Part shown: piece by piece, positions 24,236 to 37,780 of the stretch | How positions within the stretch are numbered: the first letter of the stretch is position 1 | Layout of the letters: every line of letters begins with the position of its first letter | DNA from: Trochalopteron elliotii | Taxonomy: Eukaryota; Chordata; Aves; Passeriformes; Leiothrichidae | Reading direction: 5' to 3' | Assembly: GCA_024734555.1 (NCBI GenBank) | Contig: JANPWX010000038.1 | Location: forward strand, 2,924,758-2,988,757 | Length of the DNA stretch: 64,000 nt | Program-made: the position numbers and the translations under genes | The notes under the pieces: model-generated | The model's input: only the letters and a program-made list of their open reading frames with translations | Databases searched by the model: none | What the model was told of the DNA's origin: nothing

Positions 24236-26141
24236 TTTATGAGGGATGCAGATAGCAAAAGAATTAATTTCGCAATGCTTCATTATCCCAGTGTCATGGT
24301 GAAAAATCACCCTTCCAAAACAGATGACATAATTTTTCTGACATTTTAGGCTTTCTTGAAAGTCACAGGACTGGCAAATAAATCTAACTTTGCAAATGTT
24401 AGTCAATAACCCAAATGTTATGTTTCTGTTTTATCTTTTTTAGAAAAGGATTTTTCAGAGAACATGTTGAGCCTCATCGCTTAAGTCAATTTTACAGCAC
24501 TGTTACTTTATTGATTTTCATGAAATTTAATTTTACAAAGCTGTAAGAGCAGCATCATATCTATGGTATTCCAGCAGAAGGGAATCTACCATGAGCTTTC
24601 ATACTGGCTACATGTAAATCATGAGAAGCCACAGCTAAGAGGAAAGCAAATACTCAGCTTTGAGCAGAAAATAAAAAAACTATTAAGGTGTATTCATTCA
24701 GCTTTGTTATAGTGTTTCATTGCATTAGCACTGTTTGTTTTGTGTCAGAAGATCCACAAGGTAAATGTTCTTACTCCATGAAGAGAAGAAAACATTGAAG
24801 TACACTGGCCGTTAAAAAAAGAAAACAGCTCCCAGCAATTGGAATGTTAATAAACTGGTTGGTTTGAGTAGTAGCTGAAATATTTTAATTGTATTCAATT
24901 TATCATTACGGGACTTTCAAGACTGTAAATCTTCACGTAATTTAAGTGGTTGGAAAAAAGGGTGCTCAAAGGGCAGATTTTTTCCTTTATTTCAAGAGTA
25001 GACTCAAGGATGCAGGGCAGGATGCAGGCTGTAATGGGTCAAATGTCTTCCCACAAAAAGCAAACTAAAGGTTTCATTGATTACAGTGACTTGCTTTCTT
25101 TGAAACAATTTTCAAGGGAGTATGAGGAGAATAAGTAACAAAGCTGTGAAATACTAAACTTGAACTTTTGTTGTTTGTTTATCTGCTTGTTCTTATTATG
25201 CAGCCTACAGACAGTTTCCCCCAAAATATGGCACATTAAATAAAGTGAATTCATGACATATAAATCTGCCTTTAAAAAACCAGATTTATCAGTAACCACA
25301 GTGTATCTAACCTTGGCACCTATCTGATGCTGCACCTCTGTATGGACATAAACATCTGTTCATAGAGGATTCATTACCAAACGAAGACTCTACATTGCAA
25401 GTAAAGCTCCCTTATTAGTAATTAATATTCCTTTTAGATAAGAAAATCATGTACAAGCCGTCAATAAATATTTCAGGATTTTAATACTGAACATTAATGT
25501 TCTAGCAGTGTAGCTAGTAATAAAAAAGCTGTATTTATTCATTGAATCTCAGCCATTTTAGAGGAAGAGCAGAGCATTAAGTTCAGTATTATCTGAACAC
25601 GCACAGCAAAATAAGAGATACACCAGATATTGGAACTGGTTGAATTTCAGACTAGAATAAGTTTTGTATTACATAAATAAAATTTAAACGAGGCCTAATT
25701 ACTAAACACAGTATACCGCTAGGTGACTATATTATTAGTCTCAATTTTTTATTACTTTTCTTTACATTTCCTCATCTATTTTACTAGTGAAGACCTTAAA
25801 GTAGTATTATATTCCTCAAGTTTTTGGTATCTGAAGCCCCAATTAACATTGGCAGTTTAAAGAAATTATATTTAGCAAATACAAGATTAATGGTTTCTAT
25901 TACAAGCAGCAATGTGAGTAATAGAATACAGGAAATCACTAGCAATATATATTTTTATAAGTCTTTTACCATCACTGAAATATGGAGGGAGTAGTTGGGG
26001 GCACCCAGGAATAAAGCCAGTTAGTGGTTCCATAAGTAAATAAACCTAGAGAATAAATGAATACAGGTTTCAATTAATTTATTGTCTCCTGGGCTTACAT
26101 GATTGAAAAATCATTGAATCTGTCAGGATGGTATTTGATTG
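24236..26141. other. Non-coding AT-rich DNA
   Basis: Unique sequence. The part 25640-25760 contains several TAATTA/TATTAG-type sites. No gene, RNA gene or repeat supported. Confidence 0.5.
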
Positions 26142-26561
26142 CCAAAGTGTGGTTGGTTTTTCTGTGTGGGCTGCTTACCGGCAAATCAGCAGATCCCAGA
26201 CCAACTAAAACAGTTTGTAGATTCCTCAGTCTCTTGGCTGTGCGTGGTTTAAGGCTTGGAATAAAGAGTGGCCTCTGACGTGGGTTTGGGAAGGTGTTTA
26301 TTCATTGCTGTCCATGTGCCAGAACAGAGCTTAGGGCCTCTGTGCCTCCTTTTACCAGGTTGCAGCCTGGGAGGAGCACACTCTGGGCCAATGAGGGAAG
26401 GAAGGCCAATGGTCCAGGACAGGGTGATACCAGGTGATATTTTGGGAACAGGGGTGGGGGTGTTTTGGAAGGGGCTCAGGAAGAAATCTACCAAATACAG
26501 ACAAATAAACAAAACACAGATACAACTTTGAAAACCTCAATCATGTACCCCAACACCAAAG
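26142..26561 (-). mobile_element. Solo LTR of an ERV with 6-bp target duplication
   Basis: The LTR spans 26148-26555 (408 bp). On the minus strand it starts TGTTGGGGT and ends CCAACCACA, so it has TG...CA ends with imperfect TGTTGG-type inverted termini. Perfect CCAAAG direct repeats flank it at 26142-26147 and 26556-26561. An AATAAA signal on the minus strand (reverse complement at 26297-26302) is followed by a U5 of about 150 bp; an AAAAGG box lies upstream at about 26350. The 6-bp duplication is typical of class II (beta-like, ERVK) retroviruses. No internal region remains, so it arose by recombination between two LTRs. The sharp ends and perfect duplication suggest a fairly recent insertion. 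Confidence 0.9.
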
Positions 26562-26834
26562 TGAACACAATATAAATTTGTGTAAGGGGTATAGGACATA
26601 TATATAGAAATGTACTGCATTGTGTTCCGAATTCAATCCCTTCTACCAAGTTTCCCTATGGTTCCACTCAAATGGTTCATTGATTTTTATATACCTGGTG
26701 TGGAAACGGGAAGGTTTTTTGTAATTGAACAGAATTTTGGAGGCAGATGAGAAAAATAACAACTGGCAAGATATTTAGAAGTAATCCAAGCTTCAAAAAC
26801 CTAGACATGAATCTGTATGCCAAATCTAACAATA
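26562..26834. other. Spacer between two solo LTRs
   Basis: AT-rich unique sequence of about 270 bp separating two LTRs of opposite orientation. No feature seen. Confidence 0.6.
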
Positions 26835-27179
26835 GTAAGTGTCATGTTTTAGTTTAGTTCTTGACAGAACATTAAGTATGGTGTTGCCCTGATTTTTTCA
26901 GCCTTCTGATGTTTTACATTTTTGTACTGGAGTTCTCAAGCATTGTAACATAAACAAAAAGTGATGTTTTGAAAACTGTGCATTCCTTCCTGGGGGAAGG
27001 ACAAATAGATGGACTTCTAGTTTGACCAGTGGGGTCAGAGAGGTGTCAACCTCATGGCCCAATTGCTGATCAAACTCCAAACACTATTTAAACCCTAAAC
27101 CCAAAATAATCTTTCTTCTTTTGCTCGCACAACTTGACAGTGTGAGTGTGGTTTTTCGTGTCTGTCTGGCGACAGTATG
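26835..27179 (+). mobile_element. Solo LTR of an ERV, plus strand
   Basis: The LTR spans 26840-27174 (335 bp), starts TGTCATG and ends TGGCGACA, with TGTC/GACA inverted termini. It is flanked by 5-bp repeats GTAAG (26835-26839) and GTATG (27175-27179), one mismatch. A TATTTAAA box is at 27085-27092 and a degenerate polyadenylation signal AATAAT at 27105-27110, followed by a T-rich stretch and a U5 ending in TCTGTCTGGCGACA. The layout and a 5-bp duplication resemble ERVL-type or ERV1/gamma-like avian elements; class is tentative. The short R region and lack of internal sequence fit a solo LTR. Confidence 0.8.
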
Positions 27180-30100
27180 GCTCTGTGTCTCTAAAAGTCC
27201 TCAGATCTTGGGCCTGTTAAGGTCAAGTATGTTCAACATTTGCTTACATGTATTCTCACCCCATCCACCCACACTAATATTTATGCTGTTGATTCGTCCG
27301 AATGATGGTGCTTGACAGTGAAATTATTAGGATCAAGTATTTCTTCTCTGCTTTTTGACACCGGGTATTTTGTGCTTAGATCAATTAAATACTTCTTAGT
27401 AGTTTAGGCTGATCATATTCACCCAAAAAACTACAACACTAGAGCAAAATACTACTTTTTCCTCAAAATTGTAAGCACTGCCCAACTTATCTGCCCTGAT
27501 GTCTGTGTCTGCAAGACAGCAGCACACTGGTGGAGCAACACATCATAGATGCTGCTCCAGCAATTATTCTGATTTTTGGTAGCAGGCACTCATGGTCAAA
27601 CCTTCTTTCCCAGTGGTGCAGAAACATCACATCCTCATTTCAGTCATTTAAAGTTTTACTTCTGCAAATACAAAACTGACCTAATGATCTGTGTCAGTTG
27701 TTTGACTTGTAGGGAACAGAGCCCTAGTAGCTGGGGAAGGATGTATTTGACAAGTGATGCAATGGAATAAAAGAAGGAGTTCAGGATGGTTTCCTTTATT
27801 GTCGGTGTAACCAAACAACTTAGGTGAGCAAAACTTCCCTGTCACACAAACACAAGATATTCCCCTAGTAAGGAAAACTACTAATTCACAATGGGAATGA
27901 AAAATATGTATTTAACCACATGACCTCAAGGCCCTACTACTGAACTAGGATGGAACTTACCTCAATACAAGAAAACAAAGTTGGAAGGCATTGAGTGAGT
28001 TATTGAGTCACTATAATCCTATTGACAGAAAACCTAAACCAAGCTCTGTTTTTCTGAGCAGAAAAAAAAAAGGGACAGCACCTGTTCAGCTTTACAATCT
28101 AGCTTTTTGCTTAAAAATTTTACATCAAAGGATCTCCTCCCTTTATTTTCTTTTAGCAATTGCATGCCTTTAGTGATTACTTTTGCCACAGTTGCAATGC
28201 AGTCCAGTCAGAGGCACATCCCTTGCATTTTCAGTGTGTCATAAAGAAAATTTCTCACGTAATGAACAGAAGCCTAACAGTGGAACTCTTCTGTGCTTTG
28301 AGAGGCAAGTTTCATCCTTTTAACGATTAATAAGAAGCCAGGGCCATTATTCTAAAAGATCCCAATGCTTAGCAACACAAAAAAACCCAAAAACCAAACA
28401 AACAACCCTCTGTCTCCCGACAAAAAAAAACAAAAAAAAAGCTAAATCTCATTTCAGCTACTATTTTCTAATGGTAATGGTATTGACTTGAAAGGCAGGA
28501 TATTGACAACAAAGATTTATAAATGTTGATTGTCAAACCGAAAGACTGTTTTACATGATGCTGAGAATTTCCGTGAACAAAGATTTCTTTGATATATCAG
28601 CATTGCAGATCTGGATTGTATTCAGCTCTACAATATCAATGAAATAATAGAAGCTAAAATGGCAACACAATATCACCACTCAACATAAAACATCATATCT
28701 GGCAACACCCTATATAAATCTCTCTCTTCGATGTATAATGCAGTTAATTAAAGAATTAATACAGTTCTTTGGACAATATTTCATTTCTTGTAAAATTACC
28801 TCCAGAACCTTCTCACTGACTATTACACCATGCATTTTCTCATTATTATATTAAGATTATTTCAAAGTCAAAAGGATTCTGCAGATAACAATCCTGACAT
28901 AAGGTTCTTAAAAGTCTAGGATTAAGAAGAAGAGCTTCGTGTCTGTTACCAAATTAGTTAAAAGTTGTAAGGTTTCCAAGGCACTGAATTTCTCTGGGTC
29001 CCAGATACAACCAAGAGTACATTCGGTGTCAGCGCTGCAGCAAACAGTTGTAAGCCCTAGCTGTTCTTTCCCCACTCTCCCCAGAAGGCTACACACACTT
29101 CAACTAGAGCAGCTAATAAACGTTTTTCTTCCTTCATGCAATTGTTTCCACAAAACTGTAATGTCCTCATCCAGCCTTATATAAATATTTCTTTATTGCA
29201 CTTGCAACTCTAAAAATATCTATCCCCACCACAGCAAAATTCCATGTAAGTTCTATTTGTGCTCTTATGGAAATTACCCTATAGACCTATTGTTTTCATC
29301 TGTAGTTAAGTCTATAGAGGCTGGTTGTAAAACTTGGCTTTCTTCTTTTGCCTTTTGAATATCACCTTGAAAGTGCAAAACAAAACAAAACATCCAGATA
29401 TAGTATTCACACACAAGAGGTCTAAAAAACAATTGAAAGATATGTGATTTCTGTTGCATTCTCCTGAAAATAATTTCTTCAGCTAGAAAGAAGAACTAAA
29501 TGTCTTTTGAAATATGTAATGCTTGTCACAAGTGCATAATACTCCGGGTTTTAAGTGGGACAAAAGTGTTTCTTATTGCGTGAGTAGCTAGCAGAAAAAA
29601 AAATAATAATTTTAGTTAAATATTACCATATGGCTCATACTCAAAATAAGCAGAAGTACTATAAAATATTTTTTCCCATCATAAAAGAAAAATCACACAC
29701 AATACAAAAAAATTATTGCTATGGGTAAAGAAATGAACACTTTCTTGCAAATCTTGCTTGCACCATTTTCACACAAGGCATGTTAAAAAGAATTTGCTTT
29801 GGAAGGCACTCATCTTGTGTGAAAGCAAAGCTGATTCTCCAAGTATAACTTGGAGTGGCACAACTCAACCCCTACAGCGCACACTGCTGTACAAAGCTAC
29901 AACACAGCCATATCTTTCTGCTGCACTACACTATGTTGAACCCCAGGAAACTCTCAGTTGTACAGCTGAGCTGGTAATTGAGGAGGCAGAAGAACAAGTG
30001 AACAGATATTCAAAGTTGTCTATATCCAACACCTTCTTCCTGTTTTCACTGGAGTAGGAAGAGTGCTCACAATCTGATCCCTCCATTTTATCTCTTAAAG

Positions 30101-33100
30101 GGGAGCTGAGTGCTCAGTACACTAAAACCAGAAGCACAAAGAAGAAAGCATAGCCACCTGTACTTTATTATATTTGATCCTACACTGACACAATGATAAA
30201 ATACATGACTACTGGAATACATATTCTTTTTTTGTTTCTTTGCAATCCTTTTTGGTGGGCAGGGAATTATTTTTTTAAACTTTACTGAAGGCCATCAATA
30301 AATGTAAATAAAAAACATACTAAAAATATCTCTCAAAAATTAGCAACTGCATTACAAGCTTTAGAGAGAGAGGGTGGATATCAGACACTGAGTCCACTGA
30401 GGTCCACCCCATCTATATGTATTCCAGTTTTAACTGTATTAAAGCTTAAATAGATTAGTGCTCCTTCCTTAAATGTATATGAAAGAACATTGCCTTCCTG
30501 TGGCAGCAAAATTGTAAATGTTTCAGAACCTAATCAGAAAAAACATGTTTCCAAAGTTTAACTGAAAATCAATTTCTTAAGTTGATTTTGTTCTGATATT
30601 TATTTTTATTTATTTTTAAAATCATGGGATCAAACAGTAATTTTGATCCTATATCACTGCTGTCACAAGGGATTTTTCAACTGACCTGCAATTACACAGG
30701 ATCAGAATGCATGAGGAAATTACTTATGCTAGGATAATCCACAGCAACAGCGCCTCAAAAATTAGTACAGATAGACTTAAAGGAGAGCAGAACAAAAGAT
30801 TAGAAGTTTTTCATGTTGGGACTGCTATGGAAATTCTAGTATTTTTCTACCTGACTGGTCTGCAGCTACTCTTGGTCAATGAACAAGGTGACTTAGCGCC
30901 ATCTTCCCTCTGAGAAAACGCAGAAGGTATCACAGGTATCACAATGAGGGTCAAAGATCAGTAGAATATGCTATTTAATATGGTTCCTATGAAACCCAGT
31001 GTCCTTCTATTTATCTTGCTGTAACTAGTGCAGAACACATTCATAAGATTAACTAAAGAAAATCATCAGTGAGAAAGAAAAATCAATTCCCATTTACAGA
31101 AACATTTTTATTCACATATGCACTAAGTCTCATTGAGCTGAGCCAAATTTATGAGCTTTCTTTATGAGAACCTTTAATGATTTGGAATCCCGTGTATATT
31201 CAGATAACATTAGTCAGTTCAGAAGCAGCTCTAATTCAGCAGTATTAAAAGGAAACACTCTACAAGGCAGGTTTTTCATTATTTCTGCTGTTCATTGGGG
31301 ATGATTGAGCTCTGACCTTCATTTAAATTTAAATTAAAGAGGAAAAATATTTTAATATCTTTTAAGTCTTACTTTTTCTTTGAGAGAGAGTAAGGAATTA
31401 TAAAGAGGTCCTTGTTAGAGAGAAGAAAACAGCTTCCAAACACAGAGAAAAATGAAAGAACTGGAACAGGTCTAATCATCTGTCATTATTAGAAAAATCA
31501 TGTCAGGATCAAAAATCAGAATGCAATTCCCCTTGAAAACATTAATGTTTTCCTGACATTTTGCTTTGAGATCAACCTGTGATAAACAGCAAATTAGGCG
31601 ACAAAGTTTCTAACAGTAATGTTCTTCTGGAACAGCTCCACTTAATTTATCCCTCAGTAATCCTAGAAGTCAATATTGTTATGCCTTGAAATGAATGGGT
31701 GAGCTTGGTGAGCTGAACAATCAAAAAACTGCTGTTTTCCTGCTTTTCCAACAGATTGTTGCATCCTAATGAATTATTCCTTATCTCCTTGAAGAAACAC
31801 AAGGTCATGAGTTAGTCATACGTGAAGTGCACCTCTAACACAATAAATAGTAACTGCTGCATAATTTGCATTAGATAAAGGTCTTAATATTATTCCAGTG
31901 GAGACAAAATGATTAAGCAAGTGATGACTATAAACTTTCTTCCAGAGAGAGTTGTCCTTTAATTTTTTTCTAAGAGGATTGGAAGTGAGGGAGTAAATAT
32001 AAATTTACCTTTTCCCAGTACAGAGCTCTTAGCAAGAGATTAAAGAAGCCAGTCAACAAGGCAAAAAAAAAACAAGAGAAATCCTTTCTTTCTAAGTATT
32101 TTATACCTTACAGGAAAGTCCAAGCTGTAAGATAGTATTTTCAATGTCTGTCTCCTTCACATCAAAGTTTAGGACTTTCTTGAAAAAAATACCAGAGCTC
32201 AGCATCACCTTCTGGAGGTGCAACCTAATGCTGTAAAACATGTTTCTCTCCGCATGCTCTGCCTTTCTTTTCAGTGATACTCTCAGGGATACTATCTGAA
32301 CAGGAGAAGATGAAGGATGAGAATAGCACAGGCCCTCATGTCACAACACGGTAGCAGGACATGCTCTGGAAGAAGAGATTTACATTTCACTCACTTCAGT
32401 CAGATGAGGGAAATCGAATAAGAGTAGGTGCTTGTTTTCTCAGTTGATACTTAAAAAAAATTAAATAAAAAAAAGCCATCATCAGCTCTTATTCCCTCTC
32501 TCTTAAAGAGAAACAGTAATACTTGATGCATTTTGTAGAAAACCTGATTCTGTCACCACATGGTAGGTAAGCTCAGAGAAAATGTGTATTCTAGTTTTCA
32601 GGTCTTGGTTAGATCTGGACAAAAGACACTGAGGAAGTCTATCTACCTAAGATTCTAAGTGTCATGAACAGAAGCAGAATATTACAATTTTTAGAATCCT
32701 CAAGGTAAATTGTTTATGTAGACACAAGCACTACAGAGTTATATAGTAAAGAGACTTTTTAAAACTGCAAATTTGGAGGTAAATTCCTACTTCATTATTT
32801 ATGAAGTGAACATTTATTTCCTACTTAATTGTTTATGTTTTTTTCCAAAACAGGAACTTCCTTCTAATCACTAATGGTATTTGTCTAGAGAGAGAAAAAC
32901 ACTACTTTCAGCTATGATCTCTCAGTTTCACTGGAGCCTTTGTTACCTACTCATCCCACAGATATCTTTTTGCTAATATAAAGAAACTCTTAAAATCCTT
33001 GTCTCTCTTGACCTATCACACATTATTTTCTTTCCATAATGAGCAATATTCATCAAGAATTAATTCTTAATGTAACATTAAGTGGCAAAACGGTTCATGT

Positions 33101-34199
33101 TCCACTTCTGAGATAGCCTCATTCAGTCCTCTTTTGTTGGGTCATCAAACTAGTCAACTTTGTTCAGTAGCTTGAGGCAGATTTTTCAACACATACCATT
33201 CTCCTTGTCTGACCATGGCCAGAGTATTACTGATAATAGGTTCATCACCTAATTGTGCTTTAAGTGGAATTTCAAGATATTTTTTTCCTGTAATGAATAC
33301 TTTAATTTATGACAGGCCTGAGTGCAGCAATTACAGCAATTGTTATAGTCAAACCTTAACTTCTTTGAACACTGAGTGCATTTCCACTGCTAAAGAGAAA
33401 TATTCAGTCTCTCAGATTTAAAATGCCTTAGATGCAAAACTTTCAACCAATGCATGAAGAGAAAGATGTGCATGTGAATCTAAAATGTCTTGACTGCTGG
33501 ATGCACAAGCAGCTATTTGGCATTGTTAATATGTGCTCTTCTTGAACAGATTTCTCTGTAAGATGCAAGTTATTTACACCAGACTTCCCCTGTACAGAAT
33601 GACAGGGATAGCAATACCAGTCTTCTTCTGCCCCCAAAGACTTATAAGCTGGAAGATTTATGATCACTGTTCACAAAACTAAAAATAAGAGCCAGAATTT
33701 TAAACTATTCTATAGACAAACTAAGTTTATGTTTACATAATAATTTATGAGCATAGAAACAGTCTTAAATCTATTTATAATTCTGTCCAAGTAGCTCAGC
33801 CTGTTCCAAATCACACTTTGTCAGGCAATCCAGATTTCAAGTTGTCTGAATAAATCTGACTCTGCTGAGAAGTAAAAAAACCTGACATGAGGAGACTTGT
33901 ATGTAACATGACACTATTGCATTTGGGGGAAATGATTCAGATAACATGCCCCTTGGCACATGTTTATGTAATGGATATCTACAGAAACGCTGTATTCTGT
34001 GATATTAAATAGCCCAAAAACAGCTGATGATGAACTAAAAAGGATTTTGATACAAGCCTAGCCATTTACAGAACCCCTGTATGGTCCAGTTCCATGTTAA
34101 AAAACAAAGTTACAAATTGATAAAGGATATCAATAACATATAATAATAAGACATTAGGATAAATTTAGTGAAGAAATTGAAAAATGTACTTATCACCTC
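27180..34199. other. Non-coding AT-rich DNA, about 7 kb
   Basis: Unique sequence with A runs at 28066-28074 and 28422-28440. No gene is supported: the longest frame is 99 codons (29758-30057) and carries no domain. No transposon, tRNA or snRNA was recognised. Confidence 0.5.
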
Positions 34200-34390
34200 T
34201 GGTGGGTTGTGAACAGCTTGAACAGCTGCCAGTCCAGCAATGCTCTAAACCTTCCTTGCCTGATAGGAGAGGACAAGGGAGAAAATTAAGTTAAAGTGCC
34301 CATGGGTCCAGATAAAAACAGTGATATCACCCACAAATTACCTTCACAGGCAAAATACGCTCAGCTTGAGGAAAATTTAGTTTACTGAAA
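34200..34390 (-). mobile_element. ERV/LTR-derived fragment (tentative)
   Basis: The stretch around 34285-34385 (GTGCCCATGGGTCCAGATAA, then ATCACCCACAAATTACCTTC and GGCAAAATACGCTCAGCTTG) resembles a repeat I know from bird genomes that carries LTR and leader sequence of an endogenous retrovirus, in minus orientation. The GC-richer continuation of that repeat is missing, so this is a fragment. Identification is from memory of the pattern and no LTR termini are visible. Confidence 0.4.
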
Positions 34391-35856
34391 AGCTACGATA
34401 GAGTTGGGAGTGAGTCCTGAAGCCTTCCAGTCCTGGTGACCAGGGAGGCAGATTTCTAGCACCATTTCAGGGTTGTCAAATGTTCAAGGGCCAGTGTATG
34501 TCAGAAGGTGTGTAGACTACCACATTCTGCCAAACTAAGGAACAGCACTTTCCCATATCTTGCCAATCAAATTCTCAAACAAAGAGAAATCCAAAAACAT
34601 TATTTACTCAATTCCATAAACAAGTATTATATCAAGGATATCAAGTGCAATTACTAGAAGTACATGAGCAAGTGCCTCTGCATATGCAGTGGGACCACTA
34701 AAATCAGTCATCCATTATGAATGCCCAAAGAATATGTGTGAACAGTGAATTCAGACATGAATATCCAAAGCCTTTTAAGAAAAGAATATTTCAGTATGCA
34801 AGAGAAGTTTCTCCCTTGCAGGCAGTCTTTCTTCCTCAGTGCATCTGTCCATTCCTGAATGATGGCTTCAAATACTCTTCTAACCCCTGCAGGTTGAGAT
34901 ATGTCCAAAAGGGAAGAGACAGAGAGCAAGGCTTACAGACTTTGTACAAAATTATACTGGCCCCTATCAGACAGACAGAATAGTGAAACATACAACACAA
35001 AATTAATACAAAGCAATAGAGAAGATGCAAGGATATACCTTTAAAAAAGAAAAGGCAAGTTAAGAATTAAAAAAAAACCCAAACCAACGTTAAAAATAGT
35101 GAAATACACAGTTTAAATACAGTAATGTTTAAGTGGATACAGAGAAGCAATCCATTGCTCACAAACTTGGGCCAAATCCAAGGGAGTTACACCCACTTAA
35201 CACAATACATGATTTGATCTGTGATCTTTAATTAGCCCAGCAGAAATAGTTTGCCTTATGCAACTGCCACATGTTTTTATTCAACCCGACCTTTAAAGTC
35301 ACAGGCTAAATGTAACTGCTATTTAACATCCAAAGCTACTTGGGAAGAAGTGGCACACAGCCAAGACAAAGGAACAATTGAAAGTGACAGGCAGCAAAAA
35401 AAAGTCACCAAAATTCCTCATCATAAGATTATATGTGTCGTTTGATGTTGTCTAAAGGAACCGATCTTACTAAGGAGGGGAAGAAATGGAGGATGTGCAC
35501 TGTTCACATGTACAACAGTCCCTGGAGACAGCAATATTCTACTTGTGAGTCAAGGACAGGTCATGGTCATGACTTTCCAACAGTGCAGAAGATGCTGTCA
35601 AATTATATCTGCTATTGCACACTCTCTGCAGCCTATTCAAACCATCAGTCCTCGTGAGGCACTTTGTGATTTCCTTTGGTTTTTACAAGGTGAAACAAGC
35701 TTCCAGCTTCCCTTCTGGGCACAGACACTGCCTTCATGCACAGTCTTTCATATCACATTGCATGTCACTCATCAGGATATAAGAAAGTATTTCAAAAACA
35801 GAATTTCAAGTACTAGTTTAACTACTCTAAGCAAATATTTTATTGCTATTATTCAT
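34391..35856. other. Non-coding DNA
   Basis: Unique sequence. Overlapping short frames on both strands at 34708-35030 and 35433-35871 have no domains. No repeat recognised up to the CR1 tail. Confidence 0.5.
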
Positions 35857-36430
35857 AGAATCATAGAATAGCCTGAGTTGGAACAGACCTTACCATCTAG
35901 TTCTGATCCCCCCATTATGAACAGTGACACCTTTTACTAGGCCAGGTGGCTCAGAGCTCTATCCAACTTGACTTTGGATTCTTCCAGGAATGGGGCATCC
36001 ACAACTTCTCTGGACTATCTGTTCCAGTGCCTCATCACCCTCACAGCAAAGAATTTTTTTCCTAATATCTGATTTTAACCTACTCTCAGTTTGAAGCCAT
36101 TCCCCTTTGTTCTGTCACTACATGCCCTTGTAAATAAGTTCTCTCCATCCCTCTTGGAGGCTTCCTTCAGGCACTGGAAGTTTGCAATTAGATTACCTCA
36201 AATCTCTTTCTCTTTACTAGGATGAAAAAAACCAGTTCTCTCAGCCTTTCCTCATAGGAGAGGAGCTCCATCCCTCTAAATATATTGGTGGCCTCCTCTG
36301 GACTCACTCCAATAGGTCCATGTCATGTTCTGGGAACCCCATAACTGGATGCAGCCCTTCAGGTGGGGTCTCACCACAGTGAAGTAGAGGGGAAGACCCA
36401 CCTCCCATGACTTGCTGGCCACACTGCTGT

Positions 36431-36680
36431 TGAGATCTGATTATTGAGAGATGCCTCTGCCCAAATTAAGGTGCAAATGAGAGCATATGCTGAAGTCAAT
36501 AATATGGATTCTAAATTTGAGATACAGAGATAGAAAGAATAGAAAAGAAATGGGGGTAGAAAGATAGATCAAGGAGAAGATAGTCACCACATGTGAATGC
36601 AGAGGCATCCTGTTGCTCCTACTTCACTCTGGGCTTCTTGGTGGTGGAGGTTCCAGAGTTTCCTCCTGGAGGTACTACCA
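36431..36680. mobile_element. Non-CR1 segment inside the CR1 copy
   Basis: At the place where CR1 normally continues from 'CCACACTGCTGTTGA' to 'ACCCCCAAATCC', about 250 bp do not fit the CR1 pattern, and roughly 80-100 bp of expected CR1 are absent. The segment starts TGAGATCTG and ends GGTACTACCA, so TG...CA ends are possible. It includes an exact 11-bp inverted repeat: GATGCCTCTGC (36450-36460) and GCAGAGGCATC (36599-36609). No target-site duplication was found. It may be a small LTR or non-autonomous element, with loss of CR1 sequence, or a CR1 subfamily difference. Confidence 0.45.
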
Positions 36681-36689
36681 GAACCCCCA

Positions 36690-37780
36690 AATCCTTCTCA
36701 GCAGGGCTACCCTTGTTCTGTTCACCCCCCAGCCTTTGTTGACAGTGGGGATTGCCCTGACCCAGGTGCAGCACTTTGAACTTGGTCTTGTTAAAGTTTA
36801 CAAGATTCCCATGGGTCTAATTTTTGAGCTTGTCCAGGTCCCTCTGGCATCCCATCCCTCAGGTGTGTCAATTGCACCACTCAGCTTGGTGTCATCTGCA
36901 AATTTGCTGATGGTGAACTCAAATCTTTTTGTTTATGTAGTCAGTGAAGATATTAAATAACACTGGTCCCAATATGGACACCTGAGGGACACCACTCATC
37001 ACTGATGTTCATCAGGACTCTAAGCCATTTACCACTACCCTCTGGATGTGACTGTCCAACTTTCTTATCCATCTAACAATCCACTCAAAAATCCACCTCT
37101 CTCCAGTTCAGAGAGAAGGATGTTTTAGGGGACTGTATCAAAATCTTCACAGAAATCCAGATAAATTACATCTGTAACCTTTCCCTTATCCACTGATGTA
37201 GTCACTCTGTCATAGTCACTGAGTTGGTCAGGCAGGCCTTGCTTCTGGTGAAGCTGAGCTGGTTGTCCTGAATCATTGTGCTCTCCCTGTGCCTTAGCAC
37301 AGCTTCTAGGAGGATCTGTTCCATGATCTTCCCAGGTGCAGAGGTGAGGCGGACAAGTCAGTAGTTCTTTCTACCACTTTTAAAGATGAGTACAATAGTT
37401 CTCTTTTTCCAGTCATCTGGGACTTTACCAAACTGCCATGACTTTTGAAATATCATGGAGACTGGCTTGGCAACTACATCAGCCAAGTCCCTGAAGACAC
37501 TAAGATGCATCTCATCAAGTCCCATAGAATTATGTACAGTCAGGTTCCTCAGGTCGTGATGAAACTCACCTTTATTTCCAGTGGGAAGCACTTTGCTTTC
37601 CCTGTCCACATCCTGCTGTCTGCCAATTCAAGAGGTGTGGAAAGAGATTGCCAATGAAGTCCTTGTTTGTACTGCCTGTGCATTTGTTTCTTTCCCTTTA
37701 GTTTGATCAGCAATTCTTTACTCAACCATGCTAGTCTCTTGCTTTCCTTGACCAATTTTTTGTTTCTTTTATGCTTCAAG
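36690..37780 (-). pseudogene. CR1 ORF2 reverse transcriptase remnant
   Basis: Decayed RT of the CR1 copy. On the minus strand the catalytic FADD motif is at 36891-36902, followed by TKLSGAID. Upstream, motif A reads YLDFCEDFDTVP at about 37128-37166 with both aspartates, but the next codon is a stop (37125-37127) where the family usually has His. The SGVPQ...ILGPVLFNIF segment lies near 36950-37000. The fingers part (VPDDWKK and SMGLDEMHL, 37358-37609) is in a different frame from motif A, and the upstream part (37549-37779, with RLAWLSKELL) in a third, so at least two frame changes occurred. It cannot encode active enzyme. Confidence 0.9.
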
